Source of the DNA: an uncultured Eubacteriales bacterium
Lineage (GTDB): Bacteria > Bacillota > Clostridia > Christensenellales > QALW01
Assembly: GCA_900547955.1 (NCBI GenBank)
Contig: URIR01000031.1
Span: 1-23,408 of the forward strand
Length of the DNA: 23,408 nucleotides
Direction of reading: 5' to 3'
Positions 16,875 through 23,408 of the stretch are shown here, piece after piece. Position 1 is the stretch's first letter; each line of letters starts with the position of its first letter. The translations under genes and the position numbers were made by a program. The notes below the pieces were generated by a model, which was not told where the DNA came from, made no database searches, and saw only the letters and a list, made by a program, of their open reading frames with translations.

Positions 16875-16918
16875 AAAAAGCTTCGGTTATTTAAATATGA
16901 AAAGCCTTAAAAACGCTG

Positions 16919-17110
16919 AGGCGGCGCGGTGCCCGGCCTGCGGCCGGGCTGCAGCGGCAGTTATTCCTAGGAAACGCTTCGCGTTCCCTAGGAATAACTG
17001 CCGCTATATTTTGGCGGCGTTTGCGGCCGGAACGGCCGCCCGGCTGCGCAGGATGCGCAGCCGGGGGCAGGCTCCGCCTGCCCAAACGCCGCCAAAATTC
17101 CGCGCCGCCT
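16919..17110. repeat. Branched palindrome, copy 2 (reverse order)
   Basis: An 11 bp closing stem (AGGCGGCGCGG 16919–16929 with 17100–17110) encloses three parts. They are a GCCCGGCC–TGC–GGCCGGGC hairpin (16931–16949); a long hairpin with 25 bp arms (16953–16977, 16981–17005) carrying one A·C mismatch; and a 16 bp stem ATTTTGGCGGCGTTTG (17008–17023 with 17083–17098) enclosing three hairpins (17023–17039, 17041–17063, 17065–17083). The component order is the reverse of copies 1 and 3. It lies 47 nt beyond the GH38 stop and upstream of the rbgA promoter. Confidence 0.85.
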
Positions 17111-17157
17111 AAACCGGCTATATCCGCTCACCCAAAAACCTTAATCCTCAATCTGCG

Positions 17158-19635
17158 TCAATCCAGGGCCTTTTCAGTAAGCGAAGCCTCCTCCGCCCTG
17201 CCGTCACGCAAACGAATCGTCTTAATCTCATAAGGAGTCAAGCTCACCGTCAGTTTTTCCTTCAGCAGACAGCAGTCAATAATCGTCTCTGCCTGCTCCT
17301 CAAACGGATTGAACAGCCTTAAAATATAACCGTCGCCGTCCTCCGCCTGCTTAAAAACAGTAAGCTCCACTTTATCTCCCTCCAGCCTCAATGGGCACTC
17401 ATCCTCAGCGCAGACAGTTCCCGCCGGGAAAAAAGCCAAAGCATACGGCCGCTCGTTAAAGCTGTCCGCCCTGCGCGGAACAGCCCGCTCTATCTCATCC
17501 AAAGAGCCGAATTTAACGACAAATTCAAATACCGTCTCTCCTAAATCCATATGCGGCATATACCTGTCCTGCGGTACCAGCGGCCTGTCGAATATGGGAT
17601 GAGCGCAATACGCCGCCGACCGGAGCAGGGACAGATTTAAAGCCCCGTCCTTAACGCACGAGCCATATATCCCACTATTTATTACAGCCAGCGCGCAGCC
17701 TTCCCCCTTAAGCATTATGTATTTCTGAGATACGTTTTCCCTGCCGTCCACAGGCAGCTCCTGAACGCCGTAAGCGGTCTGTCCCATGCATCGGGCGTCC
17801 TTTAGCGCCGCCGGTATGTGCAGCTTAACCATCTTCTGGAGCTCCGCCCATTGCAGCCGCACGTTTATTTGTACCTCGCCTGTATCCTTGGATATTATAT
17901 AGTTTATAAACGCGCGCGAACGGTTATATCCTAAAGCCGCCTCAACAACCGTGCGCACCGCGCCGTTCTCTATCACACGCACAGCCTTAAGGGGCTTTTT
18001 AACTCCCGACGCCTCCGCGCATTCTTCAGGCGAAAGCAGAGAGAATTTGCCTATGACTGTGTTGATATAATTAACCGTCATCTCCCAAGGGTCTGCGCTG
18101 TCCGCTATTATGTTTAATGAAATAGGCTCTCTAAGATACTGGCGCCCATCCGATATCCAGCTATCAATATATCCGGTATTTTTATCAATCCTTAACTGCG
18201 TGTTACCGCCCTCAAGATAAATATAGGAATTATCCTCCTGCGTTTCAATGGCGGGCTTGCGCTCCAATTTAGTATATTTGCAGTCAAACCTGTTTATCTG
18301 CATTGGCTTAAGAACCCCGTGGAAAACCACCTTTTTACGCCAATCCATACTCAGGTTGCTGTGCTCCTTGGAAAATTGCGTCGGCAAAGCCTCTCCGTCC
18401 CTGTATACCTGCGGCATGGAAAATGCCTCGTCAAAATTGGCGCCCCACAGCATCATTTCGCATTCAAAATCTCCCTCTATCTCAAACGGATGAGGATTAT
18501 AAATTAAAACGGGTATCTCGTCAGCCTGCGCCCTGCGCTGCCTGGATGCAAGCGCAAAAAACGCCCTGGCCCTCAATTTTGAAACTATCTCCCTGCCATG
18601 GTCCAGACTCCTAAGCGCGCCCTGCTCGCCCGGCTGAATGGAAGTGCCCGCCAAAATGTCATGGAACTGACACATAAGCATATCCCTCTGCGCCTCTGAA
18701 AGCTCCTCCTTGGGATATTTCATAAGGCCGGCTATCTGCGATGCTGCGCACATTCGCTCCACAGCGTATAATTCATTTTCCAAAGCGCGGTATTTCTGCT
18801 TCAGCTTAATCTGACTGGTATAACAGCCTACTCCCCAGGGATTCAATTCGCCGTCAAATTCGGGCAGCGCCTGCCCGCTGTCTTCTACCCGCTCGAAAAA
18901 TTCCTCCGGAGTGGAATGCTTAAAGGTTATCTCCGGAGCGCTCTCCGAAATCAGCTTGTTCAGCGCCTCAATATCTATTCTGGACGGACCGCCGCCATGG
19001 TCCCCCATTCCCCACAGACAGGGGATAAACTCGCTGTCAGGATAGGCTCCTACCGTGCCCTTTACCTTATCTACAGCTCCGCCTCGGCCGGAGGAATACA
19101 TCATGGGCATGCGCTGAGCCATAACCTTAGAGCCGTCAAAGCCCTTCCAGACAAACAAATCTGCCGGAAGGCCGCGAACCTCGCCCGTAGGCCGACAGAA
19201 TATATAACCCTTATAGCCGCTCTTGGCCAATATCTGAACCAGCCCTCTGCTGTGTCCGAACGCGTCAAAATTATTGGCCACCTGAGGTGTTACTCCGAAT
19301 TTTTCCATAAAATACTTATGCCCTTCGAGTATCTGCCGCACAAAGCTCTCTCCCGAAGGTATATTGCAGTCGGGCTGCAAATACCAGCCGCCCATTATAT
19401 GCCAGCGTCCCTTTTTAACCAGCTCTCTTATACGCTCAAACAATACAGGTTCGTATTCCTCCACCCATCTGTACAAAAGCGCCTCGTTATGATTGAAAAC
19501 AAATCCCTCATACTCTTCACAAAAATCCGCCGCTACCCTGAAGGTAGAAATAGCCTCGGCCGCGCCTTCCTCCCATTCCCACTGCCATACAGGGTCTAAA
19601 TGCGCATTGCATATCATAAAAACCTGTTTATTCAT
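17158..19635 (-). CDS. GH38 alpha-mannosidase, cytoplasmic
   Basis: Removes alpha-linked mannose from oligosaccharides using a bound zinc ion. At 825 residues it matches bacterial GH38 enzymes. Zinc-site and catalytic motifs are NAHLDPVWQWEW (H12, D14), FDAFGHS with probable nucleophile D124, and FHDILAGTS (H325, D326). A helical middle domain (about 265–345) and a long beta-sandwich C-terminus follow. There is no signal peptide, so it acts inside the cell on imported glycans or released mannosides. An AAAGGGGAT site precedes the ATG and a consensus-like promoter lies upstream. No sugar transporter is visible nearby. It is transcribed divergently from a secreted protein gene. Confidence 0.93.
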   Translation of the reverse strand: MNKQVFMICNAHLDPVWQWEWEEGAAEAISTFRVAADFCEEYEGFVFNHNEALLYRWVEEYEPVLFERIRELVKKGRWHIMGGWYLQPDCNIPSGESFVRQILEGHKYFMEKFGVTPQVANNFDAFGHSRGLVQILAKSGYKGYIFCRPTGEVRGLPADLFVWKGFDGSKVMAQRMPMMYSSGRGGAVDKVKGTVGAYPDSEFIPCLWGMGDHGGGPSRIDIEALNKLISESAPEITFKHSTPEEFFERVEDSGQALPEFDGELNPWGVGCYTSQIKLKQKYRALENELYAVERMCAASQIAGLMKYPKEELSEAQRDMLMCQFHDILAGTSIQPGEQGALRSLDHGREIVSKLRARAFFALASRQRRAQADEIPVLIYNPHPFEIEGDFECEMMLWGANFDEAFSMPQVYRDGEALPTQFSKEHSNLSMDWRKKVVFHGVLKPMQINRFDCKYTKLERKPAIETQEDNSYIYLEGGNTQLRIDKNTGYIDSWISDGRQYLREPISLNIIADSADPWEMTVNYINTVIGKFSLLSPEECAEASGVKKPLKAVRVIENGAVRTVVEAALGYNRSRAFINYIISKDTGEVQINVRLQWAELQKMVKLHIPAALKDARCMGQTAYGVQELPVDGRENVSQKYIMLKGEGCALAVINSGIYGSCVKDGALNLSLLRSAAYCAHPIFDRPLVPQDRYMPHMDLGETVFEFVVKFGSLDEIERAVPRRADSFNERPYALAFFPAGTVCAEDECPLRLEGDKVELTVFKQAEDGDGYILRLFNPFEEQAETIIDCCLLKEKLTVSLTPYEIKTIRLRDGRAEEASLTEKALD

Positions 19636-19668
19636 TGCTTATCATCCCCTTTGTTTAATGGTAAATTT

Positions 19669-19697
19669 ATTATACAATTTTATTTCTCAATTTTCAA
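19669..19697 (-). promoter_or_regulatory. Promoter of the GH38 gene
   Basis: On the minus strand TTGAAA (19692–19697) and TATAAT (19669–19674) are 17 bases apart, with a leader of about 27 nt. It is back-to-back with the promoter of the secreted protein gene, in an AT-rich stretch of 176 bases. Confidence 0.75.
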
Positions 19698-19740
19698 GAG
19701 TTATTTGAGCTTTTTAATGAATTTTTTATGAATTAGAGTA

Positions 19741-19769
19741 TTGACTAAATTATGTCGTTAGTGTATTAT
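19741..19769 (+). promoter_or_regulatory. Promoter of the first secreted protein gene
   Basis: TTGACT (19741–19746) and TATTAT (19764–19769) are 17 bases apart. The leader is about 35 nt and ends in a strong GGAGGAG site (19798–19804). Confidence 0.75.
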
Positions 19770-19811
19770 TAAGTTACACTCATCAAAATAAAAGAATGGA
19801 GGAGCACTTTA

Positions 19812-20735
19812 ATGAAAAAAACCTTAGTTGTCATGCTGGCCTTGGTGCTGGCGCTGGCTATGTGCACTATGTCGTTGGCCGCTGTTGCCACTCCCTTTGA
19901 CGACGAAAATCTTAAAGTAAACGTAGCTGTAAAAATGGATGAAGGAGATGTCTCAAGCCTGTTTGTGGGTACCGCTAACGCCAGCGATTCCTTAGGCCTG
20001 AAGAGCCCGTGGGTAGATACCTATGAAGGTGTTGTATATCTGAATGCAACATCCCGCGGCGCTGCCTGGCTGGGCTTTGTAACCGACAAGCTGGCCGATG
20101 TAACTAAAGCCGAGGGTTTTGGCTTCTATGTGCAGAATAATACCGGCAACGATTTGCCCCTTTCAATAGTTTTATCTACCGACGCTTCCGCCAACCTCAA
20201 TAACGGCTCTTACGCCATAGGCTCCAATAAGGAATACGCCTTAGTGGATATGGATGGAAATAAGTCGGTTAAGACCGCTCCGGAAAAGACTCATCCTTAT
20301 GCGCCTGAAACGATTGTACATTCGGATATCACCATTCCGGCAGAGTTTGAAGGACATGTCTTTATTCCTCTTGCCAGCCTGCAACAGGTTTGGGGAGGTC
20401 CGGACACTTCCCTGCCTTCAGACGCTAAAATCACCGGCTTCGGCTGGATGCCCAGCGATTCTGACGGGCACGCCTATGACAACGGCGATTTAGGAATAGA
20501 CAACTTCTTCTATTACGGAGCAAATGTTGAGGAAGCCGACTCCGAATTGGTTCTGGGCGAAGAAGCCGGTCCTAAGCCCACCAATCCTGCTGAACCCGGC
20601 GCTACCGAGAAGCCAACTGAGCCCGGCGGAAATACCGGCGACGTTCAGCTCTGGGTTGAAATAGCTGTTGCTGCCGCCGCAATTATAGCTGTCGCCGCAG
20701 TTGCTGTTTTCAAAAAGAAAAAGAGCCAGGAATAA
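19812..20735 (+). CDS. Secreted, membrane-anchored surface protein (family unknown)
   Basis: A 307-residue protein of unknown family. It has a signal peptide (1–24, cut probably after SLAA), an outer domain (about 30–245) that looks beta-rich, a Pro/Thr/Glu-rich stalk (about 253–276), and a membrane helix (280–300) followed by KKKK. There is no LPxTG motif, so anchoring is by the helix. The outer domain shares a pattern with the product of the gene at 21999–23117: FYVQN, DMDGN, ITIPAEFEGHVFIPL, then ID plus aromatic residues. These features resemble carbohydrate-binding or jelly-roll folds, but no named family is certain. It has a strong promoter and ribosome binding site and a good terminator, which suggests high expression. 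Confidence 0.8.
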   Translation: MKKTLVVMLALVLALAMCTMSLAAVATPFDDENLKVNVAVKMDEGDVSSLFVGTANASDSLGLKSPWVDTYEGVVYLNATSRGAAWLGFVTDKLADVTKAEGFGFYVQNNTGNDLPLSIVLSTDASANLNNGSYAIGSNKEYALVDMDGNKSVKTAPEKTHPYAPETIVHSDITIPAEFEGHVFIPLASLQQVWGGPDTSLPSDAKITGFGWMPSDSDGHAYDNGDLGIDNFFYYGANVEEADSELVLGEEAGPKPTNPAEPGATEKPTEPGGNTGDVQLWVEIAVAAAAIIAVAAVAVFKKKKSQE

Positions 20736-20768
20736 TGCAGAAATAATTAATATTATTTTGTGATGTGT

Positions 20769-20813
20769 AAAAAGCCCCATTATCCGCAATAAAAGCTGAT
20801 AAGGGGCTTTTTT
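20769..20813. terminator. Bidirectional intrinsic terminator
   Basis: AAAAGCCCC-TTATC pairs with GATAA-GGGGCTTTT across a single bulged A, and a run of six T follows on the plus strand (five on the minus strand). It serves both the secreted protein gene (+) and the convergent pfkB-type gene (-). Confidence 0.85.
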
Positions 20814-20852
20814 AATCCTATTAATTTTTAAAAGAATTATATGCACAGCGCG

Positions 20853-21680
20853 TCATACGGCGCCCTTTTGAGAAACTATTTTTTCGCTGAGCGCAACCGC
20901 TCCCTCTATGCACTCCTCAAGCTTTCTGCCCAAAAGATAATTATACATAAATGCCGCAGAAAAGCTGTCCCCAGCGCCTACCGTAGAAACTACCGACGCC
21001 TGGGGTCTGCGCGAATAATAAAATTTATGCTCCGCGCAGGAATACACCATCGCGCCGTCGGCGTCCAGCGTGGCTATTATTATATTAAGATTAGGATAAT
21101 TGCCATACAGCCGGCGGCAGATTTGCTCCAAGCTCTCGTTTTTACCCAAAACAAAGCTTTCCTCTCTGCTGAATTTCAAAATAGTAGCATTTTGCAGCCC
21201 CTTATCTATTATCTCCCCGGTGTAAAAATCCTGTCTTATATTTATATCGAAAAACGCATGTCTATGACCGACATTCTTCAAGATATGCTCAAGAGTACCT
21301 GCCGAACGCTTATCCCTTTGAGCAAGAGTACCGTAATATACCGCGTCAAAGCTTCTCCTTACCGGCATAAAAGGAATTGCGTCATACGCAACATTGCGCA
21401 CCAGCTCATAGCACGGATGCCCGTTCTTCAGGGTAACATTGCAATAGCCCGTGCTCATCCCCGGCAGCACGGCTATATAATCTTTATTAATTTTATAAAG
21501 GTCGGCATAGTTCAAGGCGCTGTTCCCCATTGAATCGTCCCCTACGGCTGAAGCCATATAGCTTTGACCTCCCAGCTTAGAAAAATGCGCTGCAAAATTA
21601 AACGAGGCTCCTCCTATGCAAGACTGACCTTCAAAAACATCAAACAATATTTCTCCAAAAGCTAAAACAGACGGTTGCAT
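20853..21680 (-). CDS. PfkB-family sugar kinase (fructokinase-like)
   Basis: Phosphorylates a sugar with ATP. The 275-residue protein has both family signatures: the N-terminal FGEILFDVF and GGASFNFAAHFSKLGG (23–38), and the C-terminal STVGAGDSFSAAF (232–244) with catalytic D238. The FGEI…GGA(S/P)FNFAAH form resembles fructokinase-type members, but the sugar cannot be fixed from sequence. It is slightly shorter than the usual 300 or so residues. An AGGGAG site (about 21690) and an extended -10 promoter lie upstream. With the nearby GH38 mannosidase it suggests hexose use, though both enzymes have separate promoters. Confidence 0.9.
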   Translation of the reverse strand: MQPSVLAFGEILFDVFEGQSCIGGASFNFAAHFSKLGGQSYMASAVGDDSMGNSALNYADLYKINKDYIAVLPGMSTGYCNVTLKNGHPCYELVRNVAYDAIPFMPVRRSFDAVYYGTLAQRDKRSAGTLEHILKNVGHRHAFFDINIRQDFYTGEIIDKGLQNATILKFSREESFVLGKNESLEQICRRLYGNYPNLNIIIATLDADGAMVYSCAEHKFYYSRRPQASVVSTVGAGDSFSAAFMYNYLLGRKLEECIEGAVALSEKIVSQKGAV

Positions 21681-21715
21681 ATTAATAATCTCCCTATCAG
21701 CTATAATATAGTGTT

Positions 21716-21724
21716 ATTATAGCA
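21716..21724 (-). promoter_or_regulatory. Extended -10 promoter of the kinase gene
   Basis: On the minus strand TGC-TATAAT (21724–21716) is an extended -10 box about 35 nt before the start codon. There is no good -35 box, which extended -10 promoters can lack. The gap 21681–21998 contains this promoter and branched palindrome copy 3. Confidence 0.55.
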
Positions 21725-21769
21725 TAAATATAAAATTATTTTACTATTTTTTCAGCGGCATTAAAAAGC

Positions 21770-21994
21770 AAGCGGCCCGTTTTGACGGGGGCGGCGCATT
21801 TAGGCGGCGTTTGACCGGCGCATGCCGGTCTCCGACGGGCTTTAAAAAAGCCCGTCGGGCGGCCGAAGGCCGCAAACGCCGCCTAAATGGAGCGCCCCTC
21901 AGGGAGCGGGGAACACTTTGTGTTCCCCGCTCCCTGAGGGGCGCTGCTGCCCGGCCGTGCGGCCGGGCGCCGCCCCCGTCAAAACGGGCCGCTT
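21770..21994. repeat. Branched palindrome, copy 3 (most complete)
   Basis: A perfect 28 bp closing stem (21770–21797 with 21967–21994) encloses everything. Inside are a 16 bp stem ATTTAGGCGGCGTTTG (21798–21813 with 21873–21888) holding three hairpins (21814–21829, 21832–21858, 21859–21873 GCGGCC); a long hairpin with perfect 26 bp arms (21891–21916, 21920–21945); and GCCCGGCC–GTGC–GGCCGGGC (21949–21968). The GCCCGGCC hairpin overlaps the closing stem by two bases. The element lies four bases beyond the stop of the secreted protein gene at 21999, so it would form the 3' end of that transcript. Confidence 0.88.
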
Positions 21995-21998
21995 TAAA

Positions 21999-23117
21999 TT
22001 ATTGCTTGGATATCCGCTTCTTTTTCCCAATTACAATTATTGCCGTAACTATGCCTAAAACCACAACCGCTCCCACCGCTATAATAATCCATAATAGATT
22101 ATTTTGATTTGATTCTTCTCCCGGACCAGAAGTTGATGTTTGAGTATTATTTGAAACATCCGCAGATAAACCTGAATTGGTAGACAAATCCGTGTTCCCG
22201 CTTGTAGGTTGGGTTGTCGGCTTAGCCGTATCCGGGGGCAAATCCGGCGTACCGTCGTCAGGCAGATAGGTAATTTCACCCTCGCCCTCCTGATAAAGCT
22301 GAATGGAATCCAGTATAATATTAAAAGATTCATATTCATCCAGCTCAGTAACATATCCTGGTGTGGGCAGCCTAAAATCAAACTGCACCATATAAACATT
22401 CTCAAAGGATATATATGGATTGGATAGTTTGGCTGGGTCATCCCATTGAATAAGATCCCATCCATACTCTCCTTCTCTGTCGTTTCCTCCTACTCCGCCC
22501 AGCGTCATAGGTATATCTACCCATCCCTCAAAGTCCCAGGGAATTATAATCTGATGATTGTTCCATCCCTCTGATACAAATTCCGCCTCAACCTCGTTTC
22601 CTTCCATATCATAAAGTCTTGTACCGGTATATAGGCTGAAACATACCATATTATCCTCAGAAGGCGCCGCAGGGTCAATAAAGAACAGCGGAATAGAAAG
22701 ATAAATTGCATCATCAGTACTGTTCTTTATATAAAATCTTAAGCCGTCGGCGCTGCTCCAGGCCTCCTTTAGCGCCGCCGCTCGCTCTGAAGAAACGCTT
22801 TTGCTGCCCAGCCTGTTATATGTAGCGCGCAGAATACCCTCGTTATAGCCTGAAGCATAATCGGGTATAAGGGCTATGCCCTGACGGGAAACATTTGTGC
22901 GAACCAGCTGCATTGTTCCGTCCCCATAGCCCAAATCGTAATGAGTATCAAAATTACTTACACACCCGCCGGCGCAGCCTATATCCTCGGCGGACAAATC
23001 GTCAAAGCCTTCCAGCATAACAGCAGCTTTGCTGTCCGGCTGAATCTCTCCCAGAGTCATCTGCGCAAATGCTGCAAACAGACATATTATCAAACAGACA
23101 ATAATTGTTTTTTTCAT
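21999..23117 (-). CDS. Second secreted, membrane-anchored surface protein
   Basis: A 372-residue protein of unknown family, related in plan to the product of 19812–20735. It has a signal peptide (1–23), an outer domain (about 30–280), a Ser/Thr/Pro-rich stalk (about 286–340), and a membrane helix (341–363) followed by KKKR. Shared landmarks are FYIKN, DMEGN, IIIPWDFEGWVDIP and SFNIILDSIQLY. The start at 23117 is chosen because AGGAGG (23124–23129) lies six bases upstream and a signal peptide begins there. An upstream ATG at 23162 would add 15 residues with no ribosome binding site. Cysteines at about 48 and 52 may form a disulphide. The stalk could carry O-linked sugars. Function is unknown. 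Confidence 0.8.
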   Translation of the reverse strand: MKKTIIVCLIICLFAAFAQMTLGEIQPDSKAAVMLEGFDDLSAEDIGCAGGCVSNFDTHYDLGYGDGTMQLVRTNVSRQGIALIPDYASGYNEGILRATYNRLGSKSVSSERAAALKEAWSSADGLRFYIKNSTDDAIYLSIPLFFIDPAAPSEDNMVCFSLYTGTRLYDMEGNEVEAEFVSEGWNNHQIIIPWDFEGWVDIPMTLGGVGGNDREGEYGWDLIQWDDPAKLSNPYISFENVYMVQFDFRLPTPGYVTELDEYESFNIILDSIQLYQEGEGEITYLPDDGTPDLPPDTAKPTTQPTSGNTDLSTNSGLSADVSNNTQTSTSGPGEESNQNNLLWIIIAVGAVVVLGIVTAIIVIGKKKRISKQ

Positions 23118-23138
23118 AAAACTGCCTCCTTTTTTAAT

Positions 23139-23144
23139 ATTATA
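23139..23144 (-). promoter_or_regulatory. Possible -10 box for the second secreted protein gene
   Basis: A perfect TATAAT on the minus strand lies about ten bases before the ribosome binding site, giving a very short leader. The -35 position (GGTAAA, 23162–23167) is poor, so this is tentative. Confidence 0.35.
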
Positions 23145-23230
23145 GATTGGTTTGCGGTCCATTTACCATACACAAAACTAACCATTAACTTCACATTCCT
23201 AACCAAGCATAAATTCATAGACGCTCCATA

Positions 23231-23349
23231 TTTCCCGGCAAAAAGGGGGCCGTGACGCCCTGTTAGCAAAGCTAACAGGCGGGCCGAGCCTTCGGCTCGG
23301 CCCGGGCGGCCGCAGGCCGCCGCGTCACGGCCCCCTTTTTGCCGGGAAA
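23231..23349. repeat. Branched palindrome, copy 4 (short form)
   Basis: A perfect 27 bp closing stem (23231–23257 with 23323–23349) encloses three hairpins: CCTGTTAGC (23259–23279), GGGCCGAGCC–TTC–GGCTCGGCCC (23281–23303) and GCGGCC–GCA–GGCCGC (23306–23320). It has the three-hairpin core but neither the long hairpin nor the GCCCGGCC unit. It lies upstream of the second secreted protein gene. Confidence 0.85.
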
Positions 23350-23392
23350 AGCGCAAGCCGTCTAAAATGGCATTTAGGGTGCGGCTATGCCG

Positions 23393-23408
23393 GCGGCCTT
23401 AAGGCCGC
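23393..23408. repeat. GCGGCC palindrome at the window edge
   Basis: GCGGCCTTAAGGCCGC is a perfect 16 bp palindrome ending exactly at the window end. It could be the start of another branched element, but it is cut off. Confidence 0.4.

Noticed and set aside
18916..19599. Plus-strand frame of 227 codons
   Set aside because: It lies wholly inside the GH38 gene on the other strand, with no domain and no upstream signals.
19812..20735. Sortase-anchored (LPxTG) protein
   Set aside because: The C-terminus has a hydrophobic helix and lysines but no LPxTG-type motif before it, so anchoring by the helix alone is more likely.
20841..21533. Plus-strand frame of 230 codons
   Set aside because: It is antisense to the PfkB kinase, whose motifs are intact, and it starts within a terminator region.
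23118..23162. N-terminal extension of the second secreted protein from the ATG at 23162
   Set aside because: No ribosome binding site precedes that ATG, and it would place 15 hydrophilic residues before a normal signal peptide. The ATG at 23117 has AGGAGG upstream.

Overview
The window looks like a chromosomal segment of a Gram-positive bacterium, most likely an uncultured, gut-type member of the Clostridia. This rests on three things: an rbgA–rnhB–yraN–comM–dprA–topA gene order typical of Firmicutes, strong GGAGG ribosome binding sites, and clear sigma-A promoters (TTGACA-17-TATAAT and several TGn-extended -10 boxes). The exact lineage is an inference. I see no tRNA, rRNA, CRISPR array, transposase or prophage gene.

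Layout. Positions 1–1520 hold a promoter, seryl-tRNA synthetase and a terminator shared with a convergent membrane metalloprotease-like gene (DUF3267 type). Positions 2314–4297 hold a MarR regulator and a MATE efflux pump, overlapping by ATGA, behind a promoter whose spacer is a perfect palindrome (the probable MarR operator). Positions 4548–16607, all on the minus strand, hold the housekeeping cluster. From its 5' end this is rbgA, an rnhB–yraN fusion, a giant two-enzyme membrane glycosyltransferase, a GtrA-type protein, comM, dprA and topA. The glycosyltransferase and GtrA genes interrupt a block that is usually contiguous. Positions 17158–23117 hold a second, carbohydrate-flavoured group: a cytoplasmic GH38 alpha-mannosidase, a PfkB sugar kinase, and two related secreted, membrane-anchored proteins.

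How the genes may work together. The 1497-residue protein carries a Gpi18-like GT-C half and a PMT (GT39) half, each with its own carbohydrate-binding-like outer domain. Next to it, GtrA could move lipid-linked sugar across the membrane. Together they look like a protein or envelope O-glycosylation module. The two surface proteins have Pro/Thr/Ser-rich stalks that would be plausible acceptors. The mannosidase and kinase would process sugars inside the cell. These functional links are inference.

The most unusual DNA-level feature is a family of large, GC-rich, branched palindromes at four intergenic sites (about 4341–4529, 16919–17110, 21770–21994, 23231–23349). Three copies share a plan: a GGCGTTTG/CAAACGCC-type stem enclosing three small hairpins, next to a 25–28 bp long hairpin and a GCCCGGCC hairpin. 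The long arms differ in sequence between copies, yet each is almost perfectly self-complementary, without G·T pairs. The sites sit close to gene 3' ends. One is preceded by an extreme G-tract.
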